64,000 bases of DNA from Circinella umbellata (GCA_025093555.1 JAIWNF010000001.1:1798001-1862000); one strand, 5' to 3'; numbered from the stretch's first letter, positions 33,587 through 47,470 are shown. Notes: generated by a model from the letters alone, not told the origin. A program made the numbers and translations.

Positions 33587-34954
33587 TTCTTTTCTTTGTT
33601 TCTTGCAGTAGCCAGGGTTATTCAGGTTTTCACTTTTTTTTTTTGTTTGGCTTTTTATATAATCATATTATTTGAGTTACACAACAAAGCCTCAATCATC
33701 AAAAACCCCTTTTAAACATTTAATGATTTATACCAATGTTTTTTCTTTTGATCTAACCACATATTATTTGGTGAGAAAATATTGTTATGAATAATATTCT
33801 ACTTCTATTTTTACTAGCCGACAGTGATTACGCCAGATGATAAAATATGGTAATAATAGGTTAACTACGCCACAAGTATAAGCAGCACCTGATATTTCTT
33901 TCCGACTTTGTGGCATTTTTTCTCTCACTCGTTCTTTTTCTGCTGTGATTTGTGCTATTAATATATCACTATCTCTCGGTTTTGATTATTATGTGTACCG
34001 TCAGTTGTCATAAGCATTTTTTGGTAGTGGATCAGTGAAATAAGGAATAAAATGACTATCATGTAGAATGTGAACATATGCAGTAATACCAGCTGATCTA
34101 GCGTTTTATTTGTTTTATTACTGATATATAGGACGCCTTTTAATTTGTACACCCATTCTTACCAGTTGGTATGACATTTAACCTATTTGAATATTAAAAT
34201 AAATTTACATTACAATATTTGTAGTATCAAGTGACACCTAAATAATGCGATCATTTACGCTACGTACATATCTTATGGAAAAGACCAACAACATAGTTCA
34301 TTTTTAGTACGTTGTTACAGTGAATACTTTTATCTGGAAGATCATTAGTTTTTGTGTACGTAAAAAGCTTAGATGAATTATATAGTATTAATAAAAGCGT
34401 ACGTAGTCGTTTTCTTTCATATGGGTATTTGTACGTCCCAGAACTCTCGATTTCACTAACACAGGTTCGAGAAATCGATTGATTTTGTCATACATTAATT
34501 GTCACTAGTAAGAATATGTAGAAAGTATTACAAACTAGTAGATTTTGATGTAGTAAAAGATTGTGTGCGAGTATGTAACATACTTTCCTTCCACTCAATA
34601 AAATACAGTATTATTAGGTATACATATATATGTATAACTAGTATACTATGTGAAAGCATAATTCAAAGGACTTCCATTAGTGTACTGTCCCATATGGCTT
34701 GAATACAGATAAAGACGTCGTTGAAATATAAAAGCGAGGTTCAAATATGTTTAGATAAAAAAAAACTGGATAGTTGGAGACAGCTTATTATACAATATTT
34801 TAAAATAAGTATACTAATACAAGTTTATTTTTTAAAAGGTTAGAAATGGTTTATAAATAATGCAGGAGTTCAATGATCTAAAATGAGACTCTAATGTGTT
34901 GACTAAATGATGAATGAATTATGAAAAAGGATAAAAACAAGGTTATAGTATATT
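33587..34954. other. Intergenic
   Basis: About 1.4 kb. Apart from the TATA element just upstream of the cysteine-rich protein gene, no feature is recognised; frames at 33958-34152 and 34499-34702 look non-coding. Confidence 0.55.
33654..33661 (-). promoter_or_regulatory. TATA box of the cysteine-rich protein gene
   Basis: TATATAAA on the minus strand, 68 bp upstream of the ATG, with a T-rich tract between it and the start codon. Position and sequence fit a core promoter. Confidence 0.55.
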
Positions 34955-36761
34955 TTAAAGAGAGGCATCAAGAACGATACGGTATCTTGGCTTGCCGTCG
35001 CGCATAGCTTGTACAGCAGCAGGTGCATCCTTCAAAGCATATTTGTTAATCCAAGGCTTGACATCGGTCTTGGCGGCAAATTCCAACATTTCTTCAATGT
35101 CTTTGGGAGAACCAATGAAGGAACCGATGAGGTTGATTTGACGGAATGCGAGGGGAACTGCGGGAATACCTGTCAAAGGTTCTTCGGGCAAAGCAACCAT
35201 AATGAAATAGCCGTTATGCTTGATGAGAGAAAAGTAAAGACCCCAATCAAAGTTGTTGCTAAAGTTGGTACCTGTATAAATTTATGAAATATAAAAAAAA
35301 AGTTAGATTACACAGCTCAAGTTATATTGTGTCTATCTCTCCTTCTAATACTCTTTGTGCTAAGGTCATTCTTTTTTAATCAAACAAAAAAATCAGTACT
35401 TACAGAGAATATGAGTAAAAGTACCAGCATGTTTCTTCATGGCATCGACGTCAGAGGTGATAACATAATCATCACAACCAAGAGCCTTAGCATCTTCACG
35501 CTTACGATCAGAACTTGACAATGCGACGCTTTGTGCACCCATAGCCTTGGCCCATTGAACAGCGAAATGGCCTAAACCACCGATTCCGATAACACCGACT
35601 TTGTCTCCTGGCTTGACATTAGCACGTCTCAAGGGAGCATACACGGTTACACCGGCGCACATGAAACTCTATAATATAGCAGTATATTGTCAGTATCTTA
35701 TATATTCCACTTTATAATTTTTTTTAGTTATTCACTGCTATTGACATAAGAAAAATACATTACAGCAGCAATATCGCTTTCCATGTTATCAGGAACCTTG
35801 AATACAAAAGCGTGATGACCTCTCCACTTGGTAGCATAACCACCATAAGTCTTATCACCGTTAGCTATAAAGTAGACACATGATTTTATGATTAGAACAT
35901 CTGTTATATTACTTATAACGTTACCAGTATTCAAATATCTCTTCTCTACAACTCTTTTCATCAAATGTAGATATAATCGTTTATTTACCCCATCGATCGT
36001 TGTAAGTCAAGATAGCACGACGCTCACAAAGGTTTTCTTGACCTTGTTTACAGTTATCACATTCCAAACATGATCTTTATATATATAAGAGATTAATTTA
36101 GTTTGAATGATTTATGCGATTACATGTCAAATTCATACAATGCAAAAAAATTATTAGATTATTAAGTATAGTGACAAAATACTAACCCACATTGAGCACC
36201 AACGCCTGCGCGATCACCTACTTTTAAACGGGTTACATTCTTGCCTACAGCTGTTACAACACCGACAATTCTGTTGAAAATAAAAGTAAAAGAGGAGTTA
36301 AAATTTTTTTTCTTATTCTTTTACATATTTATTCTCTAAAATGTGATGGAAACGATTTAATTACTCATGACCCACAACACATGGATACTCGGTAGGACCC
36401 CAACCGCTATCAAGAGTATGAATATCACTACCACAAATACCTATTAGATAGGTAAAAATATATAACAATAACAATGTTAGATAGTCTTAGTTATATATGT
36501 TCTATTTGCGTCAATCGAAAGAAAGTGTAAGGGTAGTTACATACCACAGTGGGTGACATCCATCTGAACATCATCCTCTTCGAATTGCTTCAATTCGAAT
36601 TCACGCCATTCGAGAGGTTCGCCTGATGTATAATTGAGGTTTTTTTTTGTCAGTCAAATTTGCTTCCCAATATTACCAAAATATAATTTTCTCGTTTATT
36701 CAATTGTTTAATTACCTTTGCCGGCAGAAGACCATCCGTGGAAAGTGTTGTCAGTGCACAT
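34955..36761 (-). CDS. Zinc-dependent alcohol dehydrogenase (Adh6/cinnamyl-ADH-like)
   Basis: Eight exons (36761-36716, 36622-36545, 36440-36365, 36270-36187, 36074-35989, 35864-35764, 35668-35404, 35271-34955) give 350 residues in frame. Medium-chain dehydrogenase/reductase features: catalytic zinc site GICGSDIH (Cys44) and GHEIVG (His66-Glu67), structural zinc cysteines at 97, 100, 103 and 111, and the Rossmann motif GIGGLG at 186-191. The sequence after it (LSSSDRKREDAKALGCDDYV) with a Ser-Ser-Ser-Asp at the cofactor-specificity loop suggests NADP(H), as in yeast Adh6/Adh7 and plant cinnamyl-alcohol dehydrogenases. It reduces aldehydes or oxidises alcohols in the cytosol. It is divergent from the intact P450, 3 kb away. 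All ligands are present, so it looks functional. Confidence 0.95.
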
Positions 36762-36817
36762 ATTTTAGAATTAAATAAAAAAGTTCTATAGAGAAAAAGG
36801 GAATTTCGATAAATCTC

Positions 36818-36843
36818 GGTCATCCAGATGACCCCTTTATATA
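36818..36843 (-). promoter_or_regulatory. TATA box plus 16-bp palindrome in the alcohol dehydrogenase promoter
   Basis: TATATAAA on the minus strand (36836-36843) lies 75 bp before the ATG. Immediately on its transcript side is GGTCATCCAGATGACC (36818-36833), a perfect inverted repeat with 7-bp arms and a 2-bp spacer. It could be an operator-like factor site or a hairpin in the 5' leader. Confidence 0.5.
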
Positions 36844-39605
36844 TTTTGAATCACTTCATTTGTATTTGTAAGCTGACCAAACTAATTTCTATTTTTTTTT
36901 AGTTTTTTTGAAGCGCGAAATAAAAATGCTGCTAATGGCGGTTGAATCCATATATAGCACTCTTTTCTCGCAGTTTTTTTTAAACAAGTGCGGAAAGAAA
37001 AAGAAGTAGAGTCGGAAGGAAATGCTTTTTGCTCCGATGGATAAATGAGAATTGACAGCTGAGATTTTCTTGAGCTCCTGATCTGCTCTTATCTTATAAA
37101 TTGTTCTGCTTACGATTTGCTGGAATATCTTATATCCATCTATACTCAGAAAAGTCTTAAATCACTGGTTACTACTTAGAGACCCGGTGGATTATCTCTA
37201 GTGATACAATACATGACAGAATTGATTATTAATCAAAGCAAAACTTTTACTTAAACAAAGGTCTTTCTTTTAACAATAGAGTAAACTTGTTTAGGTTATT
37301 GTTAACGTGTTCCTATTCTCCGCCAAAGAAATATGGGTATTGGACTATCTGCTATTGTTCATAATTCTCTACGCCTCGAAGATATTTACTTACTGTCGTC
37401 TATCATGTTTTTTTTTAAAAAAAAATCCTTGCTTTTCGAACTGTATTTTTTGTTCGCACGTATCTGCCTGAAAAAAAACATAGAAAGAAGGAGGGGGGGA
37501 GGGGATCTATATAGACTGGTGTATCGTTCGATAGAATTATTCGGGTGAACAAAACTTGTTTGCCTATTAGTATCTATCCCTACATACATACACAATTTTT
37601 TTCTTTGGTTAATATTGCATAGCAGAAGACTTCAAGAGCATTAAAAAACCTACAGGTTATAAGGTTACTCGAGCAACTTTATGATACAACTACATCTTAT
37701 GAATGTATCTGCGCTTGTATATAAAATCTACTACATCAAGTATTGTATTGCTTATTAAACCTTTGAATATACTTGTCAATGTAAATATATTATATTATAA
37801 TGCTTCTAACCTGTTCCATGTCGCTGTCTGAAGATGTCGGTCGTAGCCGTTGAACAAAAAAAAACACCTGTGGTAGTGTAACTTGTACATATTATATCTA
37901 TATATATAAATGCCATTACCTATCATCATTTCACAGACATGATAAAATTAGAAAGTAAAATAGGTGGTTCTTGTTTAGCCAACCTGTGGGAAAGTCACTC
38001 ATGTAAAAAAAAAGTATGTAAATTAGCTTTTAGAGAAAACATGTTTTTTTTTTCGTTGGGTTCTTGTTCACTAGGGGGAAAAACATTTTGCCCAAAATAT
38101 TTAATGTCATCTTGATAACACCATTTCCTTTTTATATAGCGCCTAAAATCTACATAAGCAATTTTACAAAAGAAAAAAAAAAGTGTAGGGTTTTTTTATA
38201 CGAACGACTCAAGAATAGTTATAAATATATCTCAATTTTAGAAAAGGATCGACGGGTACACAAAAGCAAGTTTGACATGATTAAAAAAAGGAACAGAGCG
38301 TGGGAAATCATCCTGTTGCATGATTGATTTTTTATGCGTTTCCATAGTGAGTATTATAGATAATGAAATGGACAATGTTAGTTTGAAATGACACTCCGAT
38401 TACATTATATGCAAGTCTAGCAAAGGGATGTATTTATACACTTGCATATTATGCTTTATCATATTATTTATAGATAAAAAAGAGCCCAGGAACTACGGAT
38501 TAGTATAATTTTCTTAATATAACCACACCACAATAGCTATTTCCAATTTTGCGTAAATTAAAAGATGGAATAGCCAAAACTACTTTTGTATGTTTTAATG
38601 AGTACAAGTTAGTAGGTACATTTGTATCCACGAAGGTCTTTACGATACAACAAAGAAAAATACAGATACCTAATTCATTGAATATGATTATAATTTGTAA
38701 AACTTTAAAATTCTTGCATATGTCAAGACATATAATGGATGGTGGTTTACCACACGTTTCTTTGATGAACAAAACATTATCGATATAGAAAACTTAAACA
38801 GCATTATATATGCAGATGTGTATATTTGGGTAAATGGTATTTCCGTGACAATGCATATTTACAGTTTTGCAGATCTAGAAAAGCGAGAACATTTGCTTTA
38901 TCATGTCTAAATTAGACTATAAATCATGACAAATATAGGACTTTCTACTTTGCCTACCATTCAATAAACTTTTTCTGGAGTATTGTGCTATTAGTGGATG
39001 ACAGTAAATTGTTATAACCTCGTTTATCATTCTTAAAGAAGTTACACAGTTTTATAATATAGCATCCTAATATTTAACCGAGCTCCGAAATTTGTGTTTG
39101 TTAATTTAACAAGGATGCAAATCTTTGTTAAATAATAATTGCCATTTTATCATACAATTCCGTTAATAACTCAAGAGAATAAAGAAAAAGCTATTCGTAC
39201 AGTAGCAGATTCATAAACAGCACCTTTCATAATATCATTGTCTTGTTCTTTTCAATTATAGTAAATAAATTAATGAGAAAGAAGAATATCATAAAAATTT
39301 ATTTATAGATAGGTATCAAGTATACCAGACTAAGTGTTTCGTTTGGGGCTGCTAACGCTCACATTTATTTAAAAAAAGATACGAGTCAAGATATTCATGA
39401 ATGTAAGAGAAACATCGAATCTTCTTCTTTGTTTTTTTTTTACTGCGGTCTGAACCGAGCATCTATTTTATTTGATCCTTTACCATTTACTGCTTTACTC
39501 ACGTAAGTCATCCAAACAATCAAATATGGTTTCTTGGCTTGTATGATTTCGTTCCGCACCATCTGCAACTGTAATCATAATTTACCCATTTTTAGGAAGT
39601 CCGCT

Positions 39606-39615
39606 TATATATAAA
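39606..39615 (+). promoter_or_regulatory. TATA box of the intact P450 gene
   Basis: TATATATAAA about 125 bp upstream of the P450 start codon, followed by T- and C/T-rich sequence typical of fungal leaders. Confidence 0.5.
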
Positions 39616-39739
39616 AAAAGCGAAATTCCGACTTTAGAATCGCTATTGATTCTTTTTTTCTATCGAGTATTTCTTCGTTACAAAACAACCTTCGTCTTAT
39701 TTTCTTTAACTTTCATTACTTTTTTTTCCCAAAGAAAAA

Positions 39740-42057
39740 ATGGATCTTACAATAATATCACAAAAAATAGAATCATCCGCAAATTATATTATTGACCGGG
39801 TTTTATCAGCAAATCGTCAAGACGCTGAAAAATTAAGTAAAGTTGCAGCTATTACTTTAGCAACTTATTTTGTTTCCTCGGTAAAAACAATTGAAATCCT
39901 TTATATATATATATCTTACCATTGATCTATTGTTAATTACTTTATTAATTATGATCTTAAACAATATAACAGAAACTATATGATGCATTCGTGGGTCCAC
40001 TTAGTAATATTCCTGGCCCTTTTTTGTTCAAGTTTTATCACTCACGTTATTCATGGAATATGGAAAGTCCGCCTGGTTCAGCGTGAGTATTTATTAGTGT
40101 AACCAAAATAAAGTGGGGCAATTGACATAACTTAAAACCGAAAAAAAATTATATAGATACGCGAAATTACAAGCTTGGCAAACGCAATATGGTGATGTTG
40201 TACGTTTAGGTCCTAATAGTGTTGGTGTTGCTGACAAAGAAATGTTGCGCCAAATTCTGCTTAAAGATGATATTCCCAAGGGTCCTGCTTATAAGCGATT
40301 ACAACGTATGGTCACTTCAAAGAAATGATATATGATAAACAGATTGCTTGGAGTTTTGCTTGTTAACAATATTATAATATTTATATAGGTCAAGGAGGTG
40401 GTACATTGTTTAGTACAGTGGATAAGTCATTCCATAAACAACGTGTAAGTGGATACTCTAAATTCATCAATTTTTATCATTACGATGATTTGGACTCGAA
40501 AGTTTGGTAAATAATAAGTTATATATTGAAAACTATCATAGAGACGCGTTATCTCGCCAGCATTTTCTATCAAGTACTTGAATTCTTTGGAACCTTATAT
40601 GCTTACTACTACCGAAAATTTCATCAAACGAATTGATCAGGATATCGAAAAAACCAAGCGCAGTGATGGGTATGGTAAAGTTGACGTTTGGATCTTGCTT
40701 CAATATTTGGCGTTAGACATCATTGGTGAAACTGCATTTGGTAAGACTTTCCACATGTTGGAAGGTAAAGATCACGTTGTACCTACAGCTATTAGTCTTG
40801 GCATGGAAACTGCAAATTACGTAAGCTTTTTTTTACTGGATACTTATAATTAATAAGGGAGTGAAAAAAAAAGTTAAATCTTGATTAATACTCTTTTTTT
40901 TTTAGCTTGTTACCCATCCAATTTCAGGCGTCATAAAGGCCCTCTTTTCTTTCTCAGATATTGTCAAAAACAATGCCCAATTGAAGCAGGTAGAGGATCA
41001 CAGTTGCATACATAGACACAAACAGCTTAAAGCTATATATGCTAATTACATTTTTTAAAATCTTCTATTATAATATGTAGTTTATGAAAGAAATTATTTT
41101 GGAACGACTTGAAGGTGGTGAAGAGGCTCGTCGTGATGATATTCTCCAAATTCTTATTGATACACAACATGCTCATGATACTGAAGATCGTTTGACAGCC
41201 GAAGCCATTGCCCAAGAGACTGTTCTCTTTCTCGTTGCTGGATCAGAAACTACTAGCAATACTACTGGATTTGTCATAATTAACCTTTTGAAGCATCCAC
41301 ATGTATTGGCTACATTACGACAAGAAATCGACAGTGTTGAAATGGAACAAGGACAAACACTATTCAAACACGAACAATTAAAAAATCTTCCTTATTTGAA
41401 TGCAGTAATAAATGAAACGATGCGTATGGATTCCATTGCTGTAAATGGTGTTGAACGAACAACTGATCGTGATATGGTAGTTGGTGGTCGTGTATTTTTA
41501 CCCAAGGGTGTAAGTTTTTTTTATTATTAAGTGTAACGCAAAGAGATTTTTATCATTGTTTATATAATAAGTAATCTAACTGTTGTTGTATGGGATCGTG
41601 ATGAATAAATTATATGCGAAATATTTTTGTCATGATAGGTTGTAGTTCATTGTAACATCTATCATGCACAAATGGATCCTAAATACTGGCCAGAACCTAC
41701 GCAATTTAGACCTGAACGCTGGTTGCAAGGTAGTAAGATACCAGCTGATACTGAAGCATTTTTCCCATTCAGTATTGGGTAAGATCTTTTCTTATATGTA
41801 TATAAATATATGTATATTTGAAAAGTTGTTTCTAATGTAATTATTTTATTTCTAATGCTAGATCGAGAAATTGTGTTGGTAAAGGATTTGCTCAAATCGA
41901 AATGCGCGTATCTGTTGCAAATTTGGTAAAAATGTATGACTTTGAAGCGATTCCTCAAGAAATGAAACAATCAGATGAACGCCGTTCCTTTATTACTTAT
42001 AGTGTTAAGAGTAATAGATTTAATGTATATATGAAGCGTCGGGAACAAAAATTATAA
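39740..42057 (+). CDS. Cytochrome P450 monooxygenase
   Basis: Nine exons (39740-39880, 39973-40082, 40157-40305, 40389-40444, 40542-40820, 40906-40989, 41081-41509, 41639-41778, 41862-42057) give 527 residues. An N-terminal hydrophobic anchor (VAAITLATYFVSS) is followed by the Pro-rich hinge NIPGP. The I-helix oxygen-activation motif AGSETTS is at 326-332, ExxR (ETMR) at 385-388, and the heme-binding loop FSIGSRNCVG has Cys467. All are standard for an ER-bound class II P450 that needs a P450 reductase. The substrate cannot be read from sequence. Its near-twin at 29203-31545 is frameshifted; exon boundaries are shared, showing duplication after the introns were in place. The neighbouring dehydrogenase could act on a hydroxylated product; this is inferred from proximity only. 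Confidence 0.95.
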
Positions 42058-43056
42058 ATATTACGTACATAATAAGATGTTAGACTTCAAGTTTGTAGTT
42101 ATTATACCTTAGATAATAAAAATAAAGATTTGACAATATATCCAGAAGTTTATACTATAAAACAGGAGAAGGTTGTGGTCAATATAAGGTCGAAGATTCA
42201 AATATTCAAATTATGTTGACGAATATAATATTCTGTATTGAATAAACCTTAAATTAAACATATACCTGTTAGTTATACTTTAAATTGATTTTTACTATAA
42301 AGATATTATTATTGATGATATTAAAACAAGAATGTAATATATATAGAGAATAGATGAATTCTGTAGTAAAATAAAGCGTTTGACATCATTTCAATCTTTT
42401 AGCCACAAATGGCTGTGAGGTTCTTTGTTTATCAGTAAAAAATACATCACAAAAAATATAATTCACATAAAAAGAAAAAAAAAACTGTAGTCAGTGCGCA
42501 GCATGAAATATCATGTCACAGAGAAGTCCTTTCACATCCTCATTATTTTCACAGAAATTCAGGGAATGGATAAATTGACTTAATAATTTTTCACATTCAA
42601 GCATGGAAGCTAAAACCTTAACAAGAGTAATATGCGCGGTTATAAAATCATACGTATCATTCCTTTATTTTTATTGTAGTACGTAGCAGTCTTTATTAAT
42701 AATTGTATTCAGGCAAGAAATATATGTCGGTCAAACAACTTGTTCTGGAGTTTGGCGCGTTTCAGCAATTTGAGTTTTTGAAGATCTTTATTTTAATGGA
42801 GCCATTATTTCTTGATTCGTATATGTTTTCCTGTGTAATATTAAGTATAGTTTATATGAGAAATCCGATACCTATATGCTTTTATGCAAGACATCTGCGA
42901 TATTTTCAGATCACATGACCGGGAAGTTTTGACGCTGCTGGCTACACTGTAGTTCAGGTATTGTGGGAAAATTCAAACAATCTCCGAATTTTATTTTTAT
43001 TGGAATTTTGAGTCCTTTCAAACTTTTTTTTTTCTTTTCTCTTTACTTATTTCACC
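42058..43056. other. Intergenic
   Basis: About 1 kb between two plus-strand genes. An open frame at 42703-42918 is hydrophobic and unrecognised. Nothing else is supported. Confidence 0.55.
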
Positions 43057-44959
43057 ATGCCATTTCTTCGTGCTCGATTCCTTGGTCAACGCCTTGCTCA
43101 ACCTTCTAAGAGATGGAACAGCACAGCTACCGCTGGTTTGAAGGTAAAAAAAAAGTTTATGATTTAACAATGCAAAACCTTCTCTCGATCTTTTTTTTAT
43201 GTGTAGTGATCGTAAAATCCTCTTCTGTCTCAACTAGCAGTGTGAATTACTGACAACCCGTTCATTTTTTTCTTATTAGGCTGATCTTTTACGTGTCACA
43301 AAGACTGAAAACCCCAAGGCATTGGTTGCTAACAAAGATTTGATCTTTGGTAGAACATTTTCCGATCACATGTAAGGTTGAAAGTGAAACGGATACCATT
43401 AAATTCATTTACTCATATACGCGTAACTGTTTAGGATTACCGCTGAATGGGCTGAAAATAAAGGTTGGGATGCTCCTGAAGTTCGTCCATATGATAAGAT
43501 CTGTCTTGATCCTAGTGCTGTCGTTTTCCATTATGCTTCCGAGGTAATAAACTGATCATTTAAGTGGTTGTCAATGTGAGGATGAAATCATGGGAGAAAT
43601 TGTTATATATGAAGGGTTTATTTTTATTTGACAACAAGCATATTGAAAATCATCTGCGTTTTATATGTATAGTGTTTTGAAGGTATGAAGGCATATAAGG
43701 ATAAACACGGCAAGATCCGTTTATTCCGTCCTGATATGAACATGGCAAGAATGAACCGATCTACTGCTCGTATTGCCCTTCCTGTAAATATAAATTATAC
43801 ATTATTGTTATGATTGAGATAATTGAATATATGAATGAATGAATGATATTAGTGGTCAAGAAAGTAAATTAATAATATACTCTATATAATAGCAATTTGA
43901 TGGTGATGAATTACTTAAGGTGATCGGCGAGTATCTTAAAATTGACCAACGTTGGATCCCCGAAGGCCGGGGTTACTCGCTTTACTTGCGTCCCACCATG
44001 ATTGGTACTCAAGAATCCCTTGGTGTTGCTGCTTCTAATCGTGCTATGCTTTTCGTTATTGGTAGCCCTGTTGGTCCATACTATCCTACTGGATTCTCTG
44101 CTGTCTCTCTTAAAGCTACAAACGAGTATGTCCGTGCATGGCCTCGTGGTACTGGTGACTCAAAGATTGGTGGCAACTATGCCCCAGGTAAAATATTCAT
44201 CCGGCCTTGTAACCTGACATTGAATGACTCACAATTATTAACGCTGATAAGGATAATCAATAATTATTAGGTCTTTTGCCCCAATTGCTTGCATCAAAGC
44301 AAGGTTATCAACAAAACTTGTGGTTGTTCGGTGGTAAGGAAAAAGCTCTTCTATGTTTTTTCGGGGGGATTAATCAAAAAGATACCAGGCATCTTTTTAA
44401 ATGAATATATGTGACGCGATCTTAATATAATATTGTTTTAGAAAATGATCAATTGACTGAAGTTGGTGCCATGAACTTGTTCGTTTTGTGGAAGAACGAA
44501 CAGGGTGAAACTGAATTAGCCACTCCACCATTGGATGGTTCTATTCTTCCCGGTGTCACTCGTGATTCCATCTTATCCCTTGCCCGCTCTTGGGGTGAAT
44601 TTAAGGTCACTGAGCGTTATATGAATATGCCACAACTCCGTGACGCTGTTAGAGAAAAGCGTGTCCTTGAAGTCTTTGGTGCCGGTACCGCATGTATTGT
44701 CACTCCCGTCAAGACCATTGAATATAACGGAGAGGTAAATTTATATTAATATATATTGAAAAGAGTTGTATATATCTTTCTTCTATTTATTGGTGTTATT
44801 GACGTTTTTTTTTTTAAAAAAAAATAGGATCTTCATATTCCTCTTGATCCCAGCGACCCTACCGCTCAGGCTGGTCCTATTACCAAGCGTGTCAACAATA
44901 CCATGATGGATATCCAATACGGTGAAATTGAACATCCTTGGTCGGTCGTTGTCAACTAG
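43057..44959 (+). CDS. BAT1: Branched-chain amino-acid aminotransferase, mitochondrial-type
   Basis: Eight exons (43057-43143, 43280-43371, 43435-43543, 43673-43783, 43893-44187, 44271-44333, 44442-44734, 44828-44959) give 393 residues, normal for BCATs. The N-terminus [20 protein letters not shown] is an Arg-rich mitochondrial presequence. Fold-type IV PLP features: [35 protein letters not shown], the PLP lysine in [12 protein letters not shown] (Lys224), [33 protein letters not shown] and [14 protein letters not shown]. It interconverts Leu/Ile/Val and their 2-oxo acids with glutamate. Codon use is richer in C-ending codons than neighbouring genes, consistent with high expression. Confidence 0.97.
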
Positions 44960-45489
44960 ACTTATGTATCTTTTATTTATTATTGATTTCTATCTTCATT
45001 TTTTTTAACTGTAACAAGCCTTCATTTTGATATCAGAAGTGTAATTTGAATAATATAAAATATGTCTCTACCTATGAAGTGTTGATTTTATTATTTGGAT
45101 ATATCTCATAGGTGATCATGAAAATTGGTTCTGCCATGTCTTTGTACGTTTGGAAAATGACACAATTATGTAAAGTGTCTTGATAGCGTCGTACGAACCA
45201 GTATAGTGTTCACTATTATATAAAGCAATTGATTACAGTTTACATATTAGGGGTTTTTAAAATCAATTTTTTTTCGTGTCCCACGTCTTTTTTTGTTGTT
45301 GATACGTTTCGGTCGTATCTTGTTAGATAATAAAAATTTAAAGATAAAAGAACTCGGTCAATTCAATAACCAAGTAATTTATTATAACAGTAGAACTGAA
45401 GATTTATTTGAGGAAGAAAGATTTCTTATTTAAACTAATTTTTATCTATCTATCCTAAGTTGATAATTGGGCGTATTTCATGAGTATTA

Positions 45490-45606
45490 GTAACTTGTAC
45501 TTGTAACAGTTACTTGCAAGTGTTGCAACTGCTTGTAAATGTTGCAGTTACTTGTAAACGTGCCCTTTACTGGTATAGGTAACAATCACTTGTACATGTA
45601 ACAATT
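45490..45606. repeat. Degenerate repeats of a TACTTGTAA-like motif
   Basis: Within about 115 bp the motif family (T)ACTTGTAA / TGCTTGTAA / CACTTGTAC recurs at least six times with GTTGCA or AACAGT spacers. It is a decayed minisatellite or a cluster of sites. Confidence 0.5.
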
Positions 45607-47470
45607 ATCCTCGTTATCTTTAACAGTTTGTTATGTCGGTCTGAATGGAGCAAATTATTCATAATAAATACTTCTTTATTTGTTCAATAATTATGATACT
45701 AAACTGTTACTGATGCTAATAGTCTATATGGTGAATACGTACGTATTATATGTGATATAATAAATAAGAAAAAAAGAGAAGGGAAAAGGGGGTGGCACTG
45801 TGACTATCCGTCATCATCATTCAAAATACCAAAAAAAAAAAAAAAAAAAATAGCGCATCTTTATAATATATACGTATGTATTATTATTTTTATAAATTAA
45901 TAACTTATGATATAATACAGTAAGAAGTTTTATTAAGTAGTCCAGTACCTGTTTAGCCCACTATCTTCAGTTATTGGGGTTCTAGTAAGTTACTTATGAA
46001 ATTCGATGTTTATTTTTAAGCTTCAAATCTTATGTGAAGATTTGGATATATCATTTTTTGCTTATGTATAGTCAGTTGTGTGGGTAACATATACATATAA
46101 CCATAATGGATAAAAAAAAAACATAATATATGAATGTATTACTAAAAGTATCTTACGTATCCTAGCGATTTTTATTATTTTGTATAACATTTATAACCTA
46201 GATCGTGATAGTTACGTATAAAATTTACAGATACATTATATTACCTAGAACGAAAAAATAGAGCGATTTTTTCGAATACAACTATTATTGTTGTTAATAT
46301 CGTATCTGCTCTGTCGTTTCGAGTAGAATCTTAATTATGTCTCCATCTACTGCGTTGTTGGGACTAGTAGCTGATCCTATATTCCTGAGTTTCTGACAGC
46401 CTATTGCTGATTATTATATGCTACTAATATCACTAGAAAACTGCATTAGATATTGGTATCATTTGTGACATTTATGAAGACAAAAATCATGAAAGCTTGT
46501 TACGTATCTCGAATACTAATGCGTCAACAGACGACTACTTTGGTATAGATGTAGTTGTCTGCAGTAATATAATTATTGTATTGCATGATCAAGCAATACC
46601 TAATAATATTAATATAGTACCTATAACACATTTATCTCATTTTTAATTTTGCTTTTAATTTCCACATTAATTAGAGTTATCGATAAATGTCTCAACCGAT
46701 TACTGTATCCTTTTTTCATTCTTCATTATTAGATATTTAATTACTATGTGTTAACACCATGATCGTGTGTCAAGAAACTATAGCATAAATAGCAGAAAAG
46801 AATATTATAAAGCGTAAAAAATTACACTTATCAAAAGGGTGTAGTGAAGGTATGTACTTTATCTGTTTTATTGATGCTGTTTGATTTTCTGTAAAAATCA
46901 TTAAAAGCTACATTGGTATATATCAGCGACTTAGGATGTTGTATACGATGTTTACAGTGCTTGAAAAGATTACATACATATGCTAGTTATTGACACGTAT
47001 TTTTTTATAATAGAGAGTATAATATACATGGTACAACTATACAACCAGTAATAATATTATAGTGTATACTACATATTTTATCGCATATACAACACTGTAT
47101 AAAATATACGTACTATGAATGAAAAGTATGATATACACACATATACAGGTAAAACTTTTCTTTAATATCTAATTCGTACACTCATTCAAATAAAACACAG
47201 TTAACATATGTAATTGAGGTTATTAAAATTATGGATATACGTAATCAAAGCTTTCTCAACGATGTGTTAAAAAATATCAGGCGCAAATACTCATCACAGT
47301 TTCAATATCTTTTGAACTTTCAAAATAGAACGCTGAGTGAACTTCTTCAGAATTAGATGTTTATCTCGAAAAAAGGTACTAACGCTGAAAAACTGAGGAC
47401 TTTTTCTTGCTAATCGTGTCTTTGAGAGTAGTTGAACGAGACTAATTTAGGAACGGATAATTAAGCATGT

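Larger units (their letters stand above)
36762..39739. other. Divergent intergenic region between alcohol dehydrogenase and P450
   Basis: About 3 kb. Core promoters are visible at both ends (listed). The middle is AT-rich with overlapping short frames on both strands (38500-38790), none recognisable. No RNA gene was identified. Confidence 0.55.

Noticed and set aside
38500..38788. Overlapping open frames on both strands between dehydrogenase and P450
   Set aside because: Both are about 80-90 codons with no motif, and mutual overlap suggests chance openness; not enough to call a gene.
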